This document shows positions 1-12,170 of a stretch of DNA of 64,000 nucleotides, piece after piece. The DNA is from Bombardia bombarda. Taxonomy: Eukaryota > Ascomycota > Sordariomycetes > Sordariales > Lasiosphaeriaceae. The notes under the pieces are model-generated. The model did not search any database. It saw only the letters and a list, made by a program, of their open reading frames with translations, and was not told the DNA's origin. Location: positions 1,736,001-1,800,000 of the forward strand of contig JAULSR010000001.1 in NCBI GenBank assembly GCA_030512295.1, given 5' to 3'. The translations under genes and the position numbers were made by a program. The stretch's first letter is position 1. Every line of letters begins with the position of its first letter.

Positions 1-927
1 TCCAAACAGAAAAAAAGCCCCGCCCAAGTTTTTGCGCCAGCCAACCCAGCTCTTCCACAAGCAAAGAAGCCTTTTTTTCTCCACGTGTCAGTCATTTTCC
101 TTTTCCCGAGATGGCTGCCACATGGCGACAACATATCCTCCTCTTCCAGCCAATCATCTATCCAATCGCCTTATCTTGCTCAAAGACGAGCGTTGCTCCT
201 TGCTCCCTGTCAAACACAGATATGCTCAAAGCCAAATGCTCAAGACCGATTGCCAAAACAGAATTACCCGAGTTATGGCGACGTATATGACCCCGGGCTT
301 TGACACAACTGATATCTCCAGCCGCAACTCCAGACGCCATTGTTCAGTCAGATACCTCTCCAGTATTGCCCACACCAAACGCCATGATAACAGTCTGCTA
401 ACCATAAAAACCGATACAACTTTCCCCTTTCAAGATGACGAGAATCGTCTTTCAGCGCCGATCTTGGCATCTTGCTCTTCGGCACCATCCAGGGTGTTAT
501 CTGCTTGTAGAGTCGGGAAACAGAATGGTGAAATGAACGTCTCTCGTCTTGTTCTTGGGTCTTTGAATCGTTGATGCCACTCAGGCTGGCATTTCCTTTC
601 CGGGAAGAAACACGACAGTGGAAAAAAGATAGCTTGCATCTTCTTTCGCTCTTGTATATACTGGCCATAACTGGTGTTTCCCTCCTAACGAAAAGCATGA
701 TAACATGAATCGCTCTTCAGTTCACTTATTCGTATCCTTCCTTAGACACTATCCAGCCACCGTATCGTTTTAAAAATATAGAAAAGAATAGCAACCCCCC
801 CTTTCGCTATCTTCGGTCCTCGGGTTTCTCTTTTATTATCCTCTCCAGGCCGGGAAGTCCATTTCAGGTTGGGAGAGTATGTTATCTCTCCTCAAAGTCT
901 CTTTGGTCGTTCATTTCCTTTAGCAAG
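1..927. other. Intergenic: 3' flank of the SUMO protease gene
   Basis: I see no supportable gene here. Several ORFs of 60-180 codons overlap on both strands, but none has a recognisable motif or a convincing start. The stretch just before 927 is the 3' flank of the minus-strand Ulp1-type gene, which ends at 928. Confidence 0.5.
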
Positions 928-3900
928 TCAGATGCCATCCAGACTGAACTCGCCCGTGAATCCCCCGTTGAGCAGTATAGCAGCCAGTCGTCGCCTCTGC
1001 TGTGTAAGCTGCTGTGAGGAATATGAAAGCTTGGGGTCAACGCCCAGAGCCATGCAGATGGCATTCGTGATAGTAAAGACGCCACAGTCATAACCATTGG
1101 TCTGATGCGGGGCTTGGTAGTCCACCGCCTTCCAATCATCCTTGACGAACAAATCCTCAAGTGTGACTTGGACCCAGTTCAAGAGAGTGCGCTTGACGTT
1201 CTTATCGCCAGCGCCTCCTTGCATCGAGTCGATATGTGAGACGGTGCGTTGTCCAGGGCGGACCACAGCAAGAGTCCAATGAGATTGGGCACAGATGGGG
1301 ATGAGGATCGTGTCGATGTTGAAGAAGTTCGCCTTGCGGACACCAGTACGGCGCATGAGACGACCGCATTGGGATGGGCCAGCACTCTGCAGACGATTCC
1401 AGAAGAATGATGTGAAGGCGGCGCACTTTGGCTCTTGATTCGATACACCGGCTGTCTTGTTGACGTATTCGGCAATGTGCTGGATGGAGCCAATGATCAC
1501 GTTATCGTTCAGCCATGCTGTTTTTGGGAGCAGCTTCTCTTCGAAGTCCCGGCGGGTAAGTTCTTGGCCTTCCGGCGTCTTCGCCAGCTCGGCACTTGGA
1601 TTTGCGTTGGCGGCTCTGGTCACTTGGGCATTCCACTCTTCGGTAATGGGTGTGATGATGGGCTTGGAGGGTGCTCTCAAACCGGTTAGGGCAGCATACT
1701 GTGCGGCCTCTTGCTGTCGCTTCTCGGCTTCCTCACGACGTCGCTTTTCTTCCAGGCGCTTGCGTTCAGCTTCTTGCTTTCTACGCTCTTCTTCAGCTCG
1801 CTTGCGCTCTTCCTCTGCCTTTCTGCGAAGTTCTTCCTCAATCTCGCGCTGGCGCCGCTCTTGTTCGTCCCGTCGAATTTGGGCCTCCACCTCATCAAGA
1901 AGCTGGTGACGAATCTCCAGATCTTCTTGCTTTTTCGACGAGATGGCAAGATCCACATCTAAAATGGGTTTCTGCTTACGAGGCACAGCCTTTCCATCAT
2001 CATCAAGCTCAAGATCGCGAAGGAAAAGATCCATCTGCTCTCTGCGCTTGATCTCCTCGGCAGTTGGAGGACGTCGCGGTTGCGGCTTCGGCGTGGGCTC
2101 CTCCCGCTCTCGTCGCTTGCGAAGTCTCGACTCCTGGTGCTCGCGATAGCCGTCGCGAATCGACCTGGTAAAGGCGGCATGCTCTCGCTTTATTGCTGCC
2201 CTAGACTTGAGAATATCGACAATTTCTTTATGCTCCTTATCTTTCTGCTCCCAGCGATCCTCGAGCTTTTGACGTTCGAGGATGTCCTGGTGCATGCCCT
2301 CGAGAAGACCATTGTATTTATTCGCATGACGCTCCAGGCCCATTCGTGCGTTGTCTCTCTCTACGCCTTTTTCGCTGTACCTCAAAGTCGGTCCGTTACC
2401 CGGGAGCCAGACTTCTTCCATGTGCAGGGCAGGAGGGGCAAGACCAAGAAGGGCATGATTAAGAGAGGCACCGATAGGAACCTCTGCGGCGAGATCTTTA
2501 TCGTCCTCGCTATCGGATTCGGGAAGAGGAACAAGTAAAGCCTGGTCAGGATACAGCTTTGCCAATGTCTCCTTATAGGGCCCATTGAGAATCTCTTTCC
2601 TTGTACGCTTGTACTCAAGATCAAGCGACTCCTGTACCGTCAGGACCTTGGCGGGGATTCTGGTCGGCGGCACAAACTTGGCGACAGGGCTCTCGAATGC
2701 GATCTTTCGCTTGGTGTCGCGCTGTTTGGGTTCCTTTTTAAGGACACCCTTGGGCAACTGCGAAAGGACGTTAAACTCAGCGGGCCGGAATGGTGGGACG
2801 TTCTGTGAGGGTGTCTCCAACGATGGATGCTTGAGCGCATAGACGGGTTGGATCTCAAAATCGGCCATAGCTACATCTTCATCGATGCCAGTGGGGAAGG
2901 CGCCAGGGATCAAACCATCAGCGTTGCTCTTTCCGGGATATTCCACATAACTGAGCAACATCTCTTGCTTGTGGACGGCATTAACGTCCATGAGCACTTT
3001 AGAGATTGCCTGTAGAAAATTTCCGGTGATACCGTAGTGACTTTTGACGGGATCTTTGATAAGACAGCCGAGGAATTCAGCAACCTGCCTGCCACCGTGT
3101 CTCCATTCATAAGTGCCGGTACAAAAGCGGCTTGGTGGGTCGGGATATTTTGTTTTGAATTCGTCCAGGCTTTCGGCGCTGTAAATCTCGGTCATGAATA
3201 TGAGAGAGTGGTGGAGTCCCTCTTGATAGAAGTTTCGCGCTTCCTCGAACTTGGGCCGCATCTCATTGGCCGAAACTCCGACGGGGTAAGGGCCATGCTT
3301 GTCTTCAATCAGCATGTGGATAGCGATACTCAAGAGATGTACGGGCTCTGGTAGATTCAGCGCGACTAGAGCGTCAATCGAGGGACCGTAGCAGAGGTCG
3401 CCGAAATCCATCAGATGCAACTGATCTGTGAAAACTGCCATCATCTTTGTGAGCTCATCCTGGCCAACCCATTTGGTAGCGTCGTCAGTCCAGGTCCAGT
3501 AGGGAAGCTGGGCAATGTCGGCCGACATCTGTTGGGGTGACGAATTGGCGAGAGGGCGGCATGACTGGCGCTTTAATCTCTTGGAGATGACATTATCGTT
3601 GGCGGCATCGTAGCTGCGGTTGTCGACGACGTCGTAATTGTTGTTCTGGGGGGCGAGGCCGAGAATCTTGCCCAACAAGGTGAAGACCGAGTTGCCCATG
3701 TTTGCAACACGGCTGCCCATGCCAGATACATATGACCACATGGGGTGTGCCAGGTCCTGGTTCTGGTCTTGGTCTTCTTCCTCTTCCGTTTTTGTGGGGG
3801 TGGGGGAGGGTGCGGGGACAAGCCTCGAGACGCTAATGCTGCGACTGTTGGAGCGGCTGTCGTCTGAATTCTGGGCAATCAGGTCCAGTTCCGAGTCCTC

Positions 3901-4443
3901 TGCCGGGCGCTTGCCGTTGCTGTTGATGAGGCGCTGGTAGGGGGGCTTGACTTGGTCTTTGCCGCAGGCGCAGTGCCAGTGCCGATCGTCCTTTCTCTGC
4001 AGAGCCCGTAAATTCTTGCGCTCCCGGCCGTTTACATAGAAGCGTAAATGGCCGGCTCCACTCTCGGCCTCCTCTCTGGAGCTGTAAATGGCGGGCGGGC
4101 CGCAACTGCACCCCTTCATGAAGTGGTCGTTGCGGATGGCCTCGTACAGGCCGCGGGCAAAGTCGTGGTGGTTCTTGTCGCTGCGTGCCTTGAACCGGCG
4201 GGATTCATTTCCCGGGCTTGCTGTGAGCTCGGCTTTCTTTGCAGCCTCATGGGCGAGGCCGAGTTCTTTGGCCTCCTCGAGGCGTTGGTCGTAGAGGTCC
4301 TGGTGGTACCCCTCGATCCACTTGTTTACCTGGTACTCAGCCGTGAAAAGTTGGAACCGGAGTGTGGGGGACGAGGGAGGGAGGGGGTAAGGAGACGGGG
4401 ATTGTGAGCCACGAAGGCCGAGTGCTGCTGCTGTCGACGCCAT
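928..4443 (-). CDS. Ulp1-type SUMO-specific cysteine protease (peptidase C48)
   Basis: Predicted deSUMOylating protease that cleaves SUMO precursors or SUMO-protein conjugates, probably at the nucleus or nuclear envelope. The intronless frame gives about 1171 residues from the ATG at 4443 (MASTAAALG). An in-frame upstream ATG would add 26 residues. The catalytic domain is C-terminal (about residues 960-1171). It shows the C48 order His in SHWTLAVV (about 1054), Asp in HIDSM (about 1070), then the oxyanion Gln and nucleophile Cys in QTNGYDCGVF (about 1115-1120). Before it lies a strongly charged Glu/Arg/Lys coiled coil (about 850-920) and a long low-complexity N-terminal region with acidic patches. 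The architecture fits fungal Ulp1/SENP proteins, which carry long regulatory N-termini. Family assignment is firm because all catalytic residues are visible. The split between Ulp1-like and Ulp2-like is less certain. It is divergently arranged with RIX7, sharing 1.8 kb of upstream DNA. Confidence 0.9.
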   Translation of the reverse strand: MASTAAALGLRGSQSPSPYPLPPSSPTLRFQLFTAEYQVNKWIEGYHQDLYDQRLEEAKELGLAHEAAKKAELTASPGNESRRFKARSDKNHHDFARGLYEAIRNDHFMKGCSCGPPAIYSSREEAESGAGHLRFYVNGRERKNLRALQRKDDRHWHCACGKDQVKPPYQRLINSNGKRPAEDSELDLIAQNSDDSRSNSRSISVSRLVPAPSPTPTKTEEEEDQDQNQDLAHPMWSYVSGMGSRVANMGNSVFTLLGKILGLAPQNNNYDVVDNRSYDAANDNVISKRLKRQSCRPLANSSPQQMSADIAQLPYWTWTDDATKWVGQDELTKMMAVFTDQLHLMDFGDLCYGPSIDALVALNLPEPVHLLSIAIHMLIEDKHGPYPVGVSANEMRPKFEEARNFYQEGLHHSLIFMTEIYSAESLDEFKTKYPDPPSRFCTGTYEWRHGGRQVAEFLGCLIKDPVKSHYGITGNFLQAISKVLMDVNAVHKQEMLLSYVEYPGKSNADGLIPGAFPTGIDEDVAMADFEIQPVYALKHPSLETPSQNVPPFRPAEFNVLSQLPKGVLKKEPKQRDTKRKIAFESPVAKFVPPTRIPAKVLTVQESLDLEYKRTRKEILNGPYKETLAKLYPDQALLVPLPESDSEDDKDLAAEVPIGASLNHALLGLAPPALHMEEVWLPGNGPTLRYSEKGVERDNARMGLERHANKYNGLLEGMHQDILERQKLEDRWEQKDKEHKEIVDILKSRAAIKREHAAFTRSIRDGYREHQESRLRKRREREEPTPKPQPRRPPTAEEIKRREQMDLFLRDLELDDDGKAVPRKQKPILDVDLAISSKKQEDLEIRHQLLDEVEAQIRRDEQERRQREIEEELRRKAEEERKRAEEERRKQEAERKRLEEKRRREEAEKRQQEAAQYAALTGLRAPSKPIITPITEEWNAQVTRAANANPSAELAKTPEGQELTRRDFEEKLLPKTAWLNDNVIIGSIQHIAEYVNKTAGVSNQEPKCAAFTSFFWNRLQSAGPSQCGRLMRRTGVRKANFFNIDTILIPICAQSHWTLAVVRPGQRTVSHIDSMQGGAGDKNVKRTLLNWVQVTLEDLFVKDDWKAVDYQAPHQTNGYDCGVFTITNAICMALGVDPKLSYSSQQLTQQRRRLAAILLNGGFTGEFSLDGI

Positions 4444-6259
4444 GCTGGTTAGCTGGTGCCGAAAAAAGTGTGGTCGCTCAATGTCGCAAATTCTGTTGTG
4501 GTGCAAAGACGGAAATTTCAAAAAGAGGGAAGGTGTAAGGGGGAAATCCTAAAAGAAAGCCGACTGTGGGAGAAGCGAGGGGCAGCGTGCACATTACTGA
4601 GGCAACGAGAGCGCTGGGAAAGAGCGACAGTGAGGAAGGTGTGGTCCAGTGCATAAAACCGCATGGAGGCCCGGTTGCGGTGGGAACGGCGACCACGAGG
4701 GAAGGTACAATAAGAACACACAGTGCACGTTAACGGTACAGCTACCGAAGTGAGTGCCCTGCAAGAGAGCAGACAACACACTATAAGAAACTACAAGACT
4801 GGACATAGGAATATGAAAGCTCAGATGAAAAAATGAAAACTCAGAGAGTTCGTTCATATACTCAGTCATTGATCGCGAGGAATAACGAACACGTCTACCT
4901 ACAAAGCACTGAACGATCAGTGGGTGACGTACACAGTGTCGAATGAGTGCCGAGTTGATTTTCTTCTGAGGAAGGAGCGTAAGGCGCGCGGGTACGTAGG
5001 GCGTTAGAGCAAGCGCACAAAAGACGGTGATCGCGAACCTGGGATGAAAGGAAGGCGCGATGAAGACGTCGGGTCGTCGAGTGGGGCGGCGGTCTGACAA
5101 TGCCAAAACAGCCCGCGGTGGGGGGAAATGGCCTGGTCTACCAATTGTCACGTCGCGCAATGCATTATCGGTGTCGAGATGTCGGACCAGTGGTGGACGC
5201 GCCCCGCGAACTCAATGATGATGGATCGGAGATTGATGGTGTTGAGGCTCTGCAAATGCGCAAAGGGAATGGAACGTCGAATGAAGCTGGGAGCTTTGAC
5301 GTCTTGGCTTGGCGCGGCTATGGTCTCGCTTGCTGACTCCCCACTCAACCGCTACCCAGCCTCCAGGGCCCAATAGTACTACACTAGTAACCGACTGGGT
5401 GGAGGCGCCGCCGTCATGCAACCCTGAACCCGGCAGTACGTCTATCACAAGCTTTTGTCAACCACCTCGCTGTCGCAGGCAGTGAAACGGTGTACCAACT
5501 TGCTACTGAATGTGATTATATCTAAACAAACTTATATCTAGCTGTATTTGAGACGCGCTTTGGCTCTTTAAATCTTTTCCATCTTTTTGCTAGAAACACA
5601 TTGTTGCAGGTGGTGATGTCTGTCTTGTCAGTCTCCATGGCTTGAGACGACAACATACAGCATTTAAAGATCATTTTTCAGTTGAACAAGGGTTTCTTTA
5701 TCGGTGTTTGCTGGACGCGAATGTGACTGCATTCGTCCGATAAAAAATAGTAGCTCTTATTGTTCGTGCGCATCACAATTGCAACATGAACCTGTGTAAC
5801 CGGTAATTCCGGTTTAAAATAGCTAATAACTGTAATTTCTGTTCATTCTTTGAGGCAGTAGTCCAGCTTGGAAATCAGAAAAGTTCTCGCGTATAAAAGA
5901 CGGTTATGAATTCAATAATGGGACGGACAATAACAGGAAAGGCCCTTGGCGATGCCACATGTTAAGACTGCTAAATAAACTATGCAACCAGGATACCACC
6001 CCACCTATTGTGGCTTAGGTAATCCACTCATGGACGGGAAAGCATGGACCAACAGCCTTCCAAAGGAGGTTTAGAGGCCAAAAAGCAGACGGCCTGTATG
6101 GTGCATTTAACAGGCGCCTTCAACGCTGTAAGGCTGTTTTAGTGGTTACACTTGGCGATAATTTCACACAGTTTTCTGAGCCCGTCTCATAAGTTCATAA
6201 CCGCTTAATAACCGCTTCACACCAAATTTGCCAACATTTGGCAACGGGCAGCCAGCAGC
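4444..6259. promoter_or_regulatory. Divergent intergenic region between SUMO protease and RIX7
   Basis: These 1.8 kb separate two genes transcribed away from each other, so they must hold both promoters. The half near RIX7 (about 5460-6230) is visibly richer in A and T than the flanking coding DNA. I see no RNA gene and no supportable ORF. Short ORFs near 5100-5450 overlap on both strands and carry no motif. Confidence 0.45.
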
Positions 6260-7637
6260 ATGTCACGGCGAGTCCATCTCAGGCCGGGCGGCATTGACCA
6301 GAGCGTCTACCAGATTGTGCGCAAGCTCGAAGACGAAGTGCAGGACAGCCCCAACCCCAACGCCCGTCGCCTCACTGTCGCCTCCGCCTATGACAGCATC
6401 AAGCGCTCCAACTCAAGCCTGGCGCGCCAGAAGAAACGCCCGCTTGAGGATGCCATTGAGCGCGTGTTGGCAGTGAGGAAAGAGGAGATCAAGCTCGACG
6501 CAGGGGAGGACTCGGACGACGCCATAGAGGCAGCTCAGCAGGCAGAGGCTGCAAAGAAGAGCAAGTCGGCCGACGGCGACTTCTCCCTGCTGAACAAGCA
6601 GATTGCAAAGTCGTGGAGTTTCAACAACAGTTCCAGTTCCGCAAGTGCTGGTGCTGGTGCTGGTGCTGGTGCTGGTGCTGGTGCTGGTGCTGGTGCTGGT
6701 GCCGTTGCTCCAGCCGTCGACGTGCCTGCTGATACAGCAACGGCAGCAGCAGCCAACGGCACCAATGGCGTCGTCGATGGATCACAAACGCCTGCATCTG
6801 GCGCTGATAGACAGCCCAACGGCGAGCCAAGGGCCAAGAAGAGAAAGGGAGAGCGGGTTGTCAAGGAGGTTGACCGGAGTCCGCCAACCGGCATCACCAT
6901 GCGTGACATCGCCGGCGTCGATGACACGCTAGACCGTCTGCTTCACGAGATCTGGTTCCCCCTATGCGCTGGAGAGGCTTGTGAGAAGATGGGCTACCGC
7001 TATGACAATGGCGTTCTGCTCCACGGTCCCTCGGGCTGCGGAAAGACCACACTGGCCCACGCCGTGGCTGCATCCGTCGGCGCCGCCTTCATCCCTGTGT
7101 CTGCCCCGTCCGTGGTTGGCGGCACATCAGGAGAATCAGAGAAGAATATCCGCGACGTCTTTGATGAAGCCATCAAGCTCGCCCCGTGTCTTGTTTTCAT
7201 CGACGAGATCGACGCCATCGCGGGCAAGAGGGAGAGCGCCAACAAGGGCATGGAGGGCCGCATCGTCGCTGAGATCATGAACGGCATGGACAGGATCAAG
7301 CAGAACACGCCGCTCGGCAAGAACGTCGTCATTCTGGCCGCTACCAACCGCCCCGAGTTTCTAGATCCGGCCATCCGCAGACGCTTCAGCGCCGAGATCG
7401 ATATGGGCATGCCCAACGAGCGCGCGCGCGAGCAGATCCTGCGGTCCCTGTCCAGAGATCTGAATCTGGACGAGGGCGTCGACTTCAAGGAGCTCGCCAA
7501 GCTGACCCCGGGCTACGTCGGCAGTGATCTGCAGTACGTCGTCAAGGCCGCCGTGTCAGAGAGCTTCCGCGGGAGTCTCGACTCGCTCCTCGAGAAGGCG
7601 CGTGCCCTCGGCGCCCCCAGCGACCTCCCTGACGACC

Positions 7638-7692
<55 letters not shown>

Positions 7693-8773
7693 GCAACAGC
7701 AGACACAGCAGACACAGTCGCAGGGCCAGCGCAACTGGCTGCTGCTCGAGGACCACCGGCAGGCGTCATGGGGCGAGAGCCGCATCTCGTTCGAGCAGTT
7801 CAAGCTCGCCGTCTCGCGCGTGCAGCCGGCCTCGAAGCGCGAGGGCTTCAGCACCATCCCCGACACGACGTGGGCCAACGTCGGCGCCCTCGACGAGGTG
7901 CGCAAGAAGCTCGAGATGTCCATCATCGGCCCCATCAAGGAGCCCGAGCTCTTCACAAAGGTCGGCATCAAGCCCGCGGCCGGCATCCTGCTCTGGGGCC
8001 CGCCCGGCTGCGGCAAGACGCTCGTCGCCAAGGCCGTCGCCAACGAGTCCAAGGCAAACTTCATCTCCATCAAGGGGCCCGAGCTGCTCAACAAGTACGT
8101 CGGCGAGTCTGAGCGCGCCGTCCGCCAGCTCTTTGCGCGCGCAAAGTCGTCGGCCCCCTGCATCCTCTTCTTCGACGAGATGGACGCGCTCGTGCCCAAG
8201 CGCGACGACTCCCTCTCCGACGCCAGCGCCCGCGTCGTAAACACCCTGCTCACCGAGCTCGACGGCGTCGGCGACCGCAGCGGCATCTACGTCATTGGCG
8301 CCACAAACAGGCCGGATATCATCGACGAGGCCATCCGCCGCCCCGGCCGCCTAGGCACCAGCATCTTTGTCGGCCTGCCCTCGGCCGAGGACAGGGTCGA
8401 TATCCTCAAGACTCTGTACAGGAACACAATAACCAGGGCGAAGCAGTCACAGAAACAAAAAGTACTAAAAGCAACAAGAACAACAATACCAGGCGAGGAC
8501 GTCGAGATGGTGGAGCAGCAACAAGAGGAGGAGGAGACGGTCGACCTCGCAAAGGTGGCTATGGACATGCGCTGCACTGGCTTCTCGGGCGCCGATCTGG
8601 GTAACCTCATGCACTCGGCCGCGCAGGCCTGCCTGACGAGGGCCTACCTCCAGCGCAAGGAGAAGGGCGAAGGCGAGCTGAACCCCGTCATCACCATGGA
8701 GGACTGGGAGAAGGCCCTGAACGAGGTCAAGCCTAGTGTCAGGGATGTGGAGAAGTACGATGATATGGAGTAG
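6260..8773 (+). CDS. RIX7: Rix7/NVL-type AAA-ATPase for 60S ribosome biogenesis
   Basis: Tandem AAA ATPase of 837 residues, intronless. In yeast Rix7 is a nuclear unfoldase that strips factors from pre-60S particles. The N-terminal winged-helix-like segment starts at once (VYQIVRKLEDEV), followed by a linker with a Gly-Ala repeat (about 129-148) and a basic KKRKGER patch. D1 has Walker A GPSGCGKTT (about 255) and Walker B LVFIDEIDAI (about 310). D2 has Walker A GPPGCGKT (about 580), Walker B ILFFDEMDAL (about 635) and the GATNRPDIIDEAIRRPGR sensor/arginine-finger region. Both ATPase sites look intact. Between D1 and D2 lies a run of about 22 glutamines (residues 460-481), encoded mainly by CAA. 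The start is the ATG at 6260, giving MSRRVHLRPGG as is usual for the family. Cdc48 is less likely because the N domain is NVL-like and the D2 tail ends soon after the AAA lid. Confidence 0.93.
6643..6704 (+). repeat. GGTGCT hexanucleotide repeat encoding Gly-Ala
   Basis: About nine tandem GGTGCT units inside RIX7 encode alternating Gly and Ala in the linker before D1. The unit is a multiple of three, so changes in copy number keep the frame. Confidence 0.85.
7637..7702 (+). repeat. CAA trinucleotide repeat encoding polyglutamine in RIX7
   Basis: Eighteen CAA codons in a row are followed by CAG/CAA codons, giving about 22 glutamines. The tract sits in the insertion between the D1 lid and D2 of the Rix7-like protein. 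Confidence 0.9.
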
Positions 8774-9650
8774 GTAGTAAAGAGGATGAGCGGGATGTGA
8801 AAGATTTAGAATACTAGAGGATAGATTGGCGGTATTTGTTCATTTGATACACTTATTTTCTGCATGCGCCATCTGGTCGGTTCATGTTTACTATGTAAAT
8901 GGGGCTATATGTAGAGGAGTGAACATGGCGATGAATTATCTCTCTTATCATAATTCTCATCCAGCCCTCTCAGGCTTCTTCTAACCGAGTTTCTGCTTTG
9001 CGTACATGCTCTCTTAAAATAAGCTGGATTCTGTAAGGAATAATTGCCAAAACACGCAAGTGGCCCAGCCCAACCACACCGCGAACAGGCAACGGAGCAC
9101 CAAGTACTGAATACAATAACAGTCGACAGCTGACTATATCTTTTTCCCTGCTAGGTAATTTTCCCTTCGATAATATGATATTTCGTTATGCAGACACTAT
9201 AATGTTGCTGCTGCTGTCGCCGCCGCTGTCGACTCTTACAATGCGCCATCCCCCCCCTACTTCCTACTTCTTTTTTCTTTCCTTCCTCTTCCTACCACCG
9301 CCAGAGTAAGAACAAGAAAAAGAAACAAACAAGTAAGCCTGCAAAGCAACCTTCACCATCTCAAGCCTCCCAAAGGCACATATAGCTTTGCTGTAATACA
9401 GCTCATCAACCCCCAAAAAAACAGGTATCGTAACCCACCTCCTCCACAGTAGACCGGATCTGATCTGACCTGACCACTAACCTATAAACTAAATACTCAA
9501 TCGGTATTTTTTGTCCATTCGTCCGTTCGTTTGGTACCTTTGTTATCGTATCATCTGTTGCGTGCTCTCTTTCATCTCACCCTCTGCTTCTGCTTCTCCT
9601 ACTACCATCCATTCAACAACAGCCGATAAAATTCGAATCATCCCCCTCAC
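8774..9650. other. Convergent intergenic region (3' ends of RIX7 and the carrier gene)
   Basis: The region lies between two converging genes and should hold both 3' UTRs. Pyrimidine-rich and A-rich stretches occur, for example near 9250-9340, but no gene or RNA is recognisable. Confidence 0.45.
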
Positions 9651-11138
9651 TCAATGGTCATCCATAGCCTTGATGCGCTTCTTGAGAAACTCAAACGACG
9701 AGAAAAAGACGGCATTGACGGCGCAGGACCGGCCCATAGACACGCCCAGGCCGCGATACATATTTCTCTTGAAGAACTCAATCTTGACGGGCTCCACCTT
9801 TTGCCCCTTGGAGTACATGAGCGAGTTTCTCTGGTAGATGCTCTTTGCTGAATCGACGGGATCTGAGGTTTTGGTTAGCAATTTTTAATCCTATGAGCGA
9901 GGGGTTGAGTATCATATGCAACATATGTATATCATTTACTCACAAATCAACGCCCAAGAAACAATACCGCACAGCCCGCCCGCCACCAGAACAGCCAACG
10001 GGTTCGAATGGGTGCCGTCGCCGCCAAACGTGGTAAGCAATTGCTTGCTGCTCTCGTACGTGATGAAGTAGGTTGCCGTGCCTAGAGTGTCGCGCACTAT
10101 TTTTTTTAGGAAATCAGGATTAGCCAACTCAAACTCTCAACTGTTCCGTCCCCCATTTTGTTCTTTCATACTAGACAGGTTTCATGACCTCAGCAACTAC
10201 CACTTACTCAAGTGCAGATTGAACCCCGTATACAGCCCCCCAAACCCCCGATGCTTGACAATATTCCTCATCGTCTTGAGCGTCCCTTTATTCTGATAGC
10301 TCGCCGCGATCGCGTGGCTCTCGGGGCGCGGGCAATTCTTCTTGTCCGCCATCAGGACAGAGACCTGAGCGCTGAGCTTTGTCAACTCGAACGGGCCTGT
10401 GGATATCAAACAAACGTTTTTCTTGTCAGTGTCTGTGTGTGTTTCAAACCGATTTCCTCCCTCCCTTTGACAGCCCCAACCAAGGGAATTGGGAAGACAC
10501 CAACATACAAGCTATCAATGTTATGCAAGAGCCCGCCGTCGCGCCGGCAGCGCCAAACGTGGCAATGGTCCAGAAATTGGGGAACGAGCCCTTGCCGCTG
10601 ACATGGCCCATGACGTCGAAGCCAAAGTTGCGCTTGACCCAGTCGCAGTAGACGTATTTGGACCGCTGGTAGATGGAGAAGGAGACGGTCCGCACGAGGG
10701 TGATGCTCACCATGGGGGCCGCGACGCCTACAGTGCACAAAATGGTCAGTCCAATTCTTTTCAGGGAATTATAAAAGTTGATGGATGGATGAATGGAGAC
10801 CAACCACGAAAGAACCCCCTCAGCTTCTCCGTCTGGTACGTGTGCCGCACGCAGTCCCTGAAGCCGGCGTACTTGTACGTCTGCATGCGCGTCTTGACGC
10901 TGTCGAGCGGGAAGGCCGTCATGGTGGACAGGACGCTCGAGGCCGAAGCCGCCACCTCGACGCGGTAGCGCTTGACGAGGCGATGCATATTCCAGCCATC
11001 ACTGGCGCTGTTGTTGCTGTTGCTGTTGCTGTCGACGAAAAGGGCGCTCTTGCTGCTGTTACTGGCGGCGCTGCTGTTGTCGGGTTGTTTCTGGGTGTTG
11101 TTGTTGTTGTTGCTGTTGTTGCCGTGCTGAGAAGGCAT
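9651..11138 (-). CDS. Mitochondrial carrier family (SLC25-type) protein, five exons
   Basis: Inner-membrane solute carrier; the substrate cannot be read from the sequence. Joining exons 11138-10805, 10727-10509, 10396-10208, 10096-9944 and 9862-9651 gives one frame of 368 residues. All introns have GT-AG ends and every junction falls inside conserved protein. The three carrier repeats are each marked by a Px[D/E]xx[K/R] motif: PLDSVKTRMQ (about 75), PFELTK (about 184, across the exon 2/3 junction) and YPVDSAK (about 298, across exon 4/5). The spacing of about 110 residues is the classic three-fold repeat. The phrase LMRDTLGTATYFITYE spans exon 3/4. The N-terminus is an Asn/Ser-rich low-complexity tail coded by AAC/AAT repeats. 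I chose the ATG at 11138. An in-frame ATG at 11231 would lengthen that tail. The first donor, GTTGGT, is not the usual GTAAGT-like form. I cannot assign a subfamily. Confidence 0.88.
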
Positions 11139-12170
11139 GATCGGACGCGGCGCGAGGGGACGGGCTGGACCATTTTGCAGTCTGATGGTTTCGTGGTGGT
11201 GGTGGTCGGCGGTCTGGAGCTCCGCGGGCATGACTTTCCCTGCCTGCCTCCGGTTGTTTTTCTTCGTTTCTCTTTTCTCTCGTCGTCGTCGTCGTCGTGG
11301 TCGGGAGCAAATAGTATAGCAGCCGCCCGCTAGACCTTGGTCTCGGGAGAGGCCGAGACCAGAGTCCTCAGCAGTACGGTCGCGAAAGGGCCTTTTTCCA
11401 GCCGGTGAAGGTCCATCAAGAACCCTCGCCACTTGTTGTGTTCGCTCGGGCGAGGGCGGGGTAGGTATCGGTTGGGTTTGGTTTGCAGTTACCTGGGGTG
11501 GTGGGCGCCCATCAAGGACGGGAGGGTGATGTCCTTTGTAGTCTTGTCGTAGTAGGTGGTGGTGGTGGTGTAGTATAGCAGTGTAGTGGTCAGGGGTCGT
11601 CGTGGCTAAGGGGGAGGTGAGGAGGAGGGGTTGGTTGAGATGGAGGGAGGAAGCTGGAGGATGAGGACGGGAGGAGGAGAAGGAGGCGATGGTGGGGGAA
11701 TTGGGACCCTGCAATGTCAATATCAACTCTTGGAACTCTGTTGCAGTCACAGGAAGACCAGAGACAGTCTCGAACAGTGACGGGAACAGTGCCGGATCCG
11801 CTTTGGGTCGGGTGACAATCGATTGACTGATGGACTACCGGTGGGCTTATCGTTGGGCGATTGTAGGTACCGTACTTGTGCAACGGATGCACTGCACCCA
11901 AGGCCCGCCCGGGACTTGGTGATGGCGTGGTTGGCTCGGGGCTGCTGGACTTAGGTGCTGGCGCTGGGCTTGGGCGAAGCTTAATTGCGGGGTCACCACA
12001 CAAAGAACAGGCGTGGAGAGCTACCCCTACACTACCCACACTACGCCCCTTGCCCCCCCTCGGGGCCATCCAACTGAGCCAACCATCGTCACTGGCTGAT
12101 TTATCGACCTCATACCTGAGCACCTCGACCACACCTCTTCCAGTCTCCACAATGACGGACGATGCAATCG

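Noticed and set aside
7513..8286. Minus-strand ORF of 257 codons with polycysteine
   Set aside because: It is antisense to RIX7, and the cysteine run is the CAA repeat read backwards.
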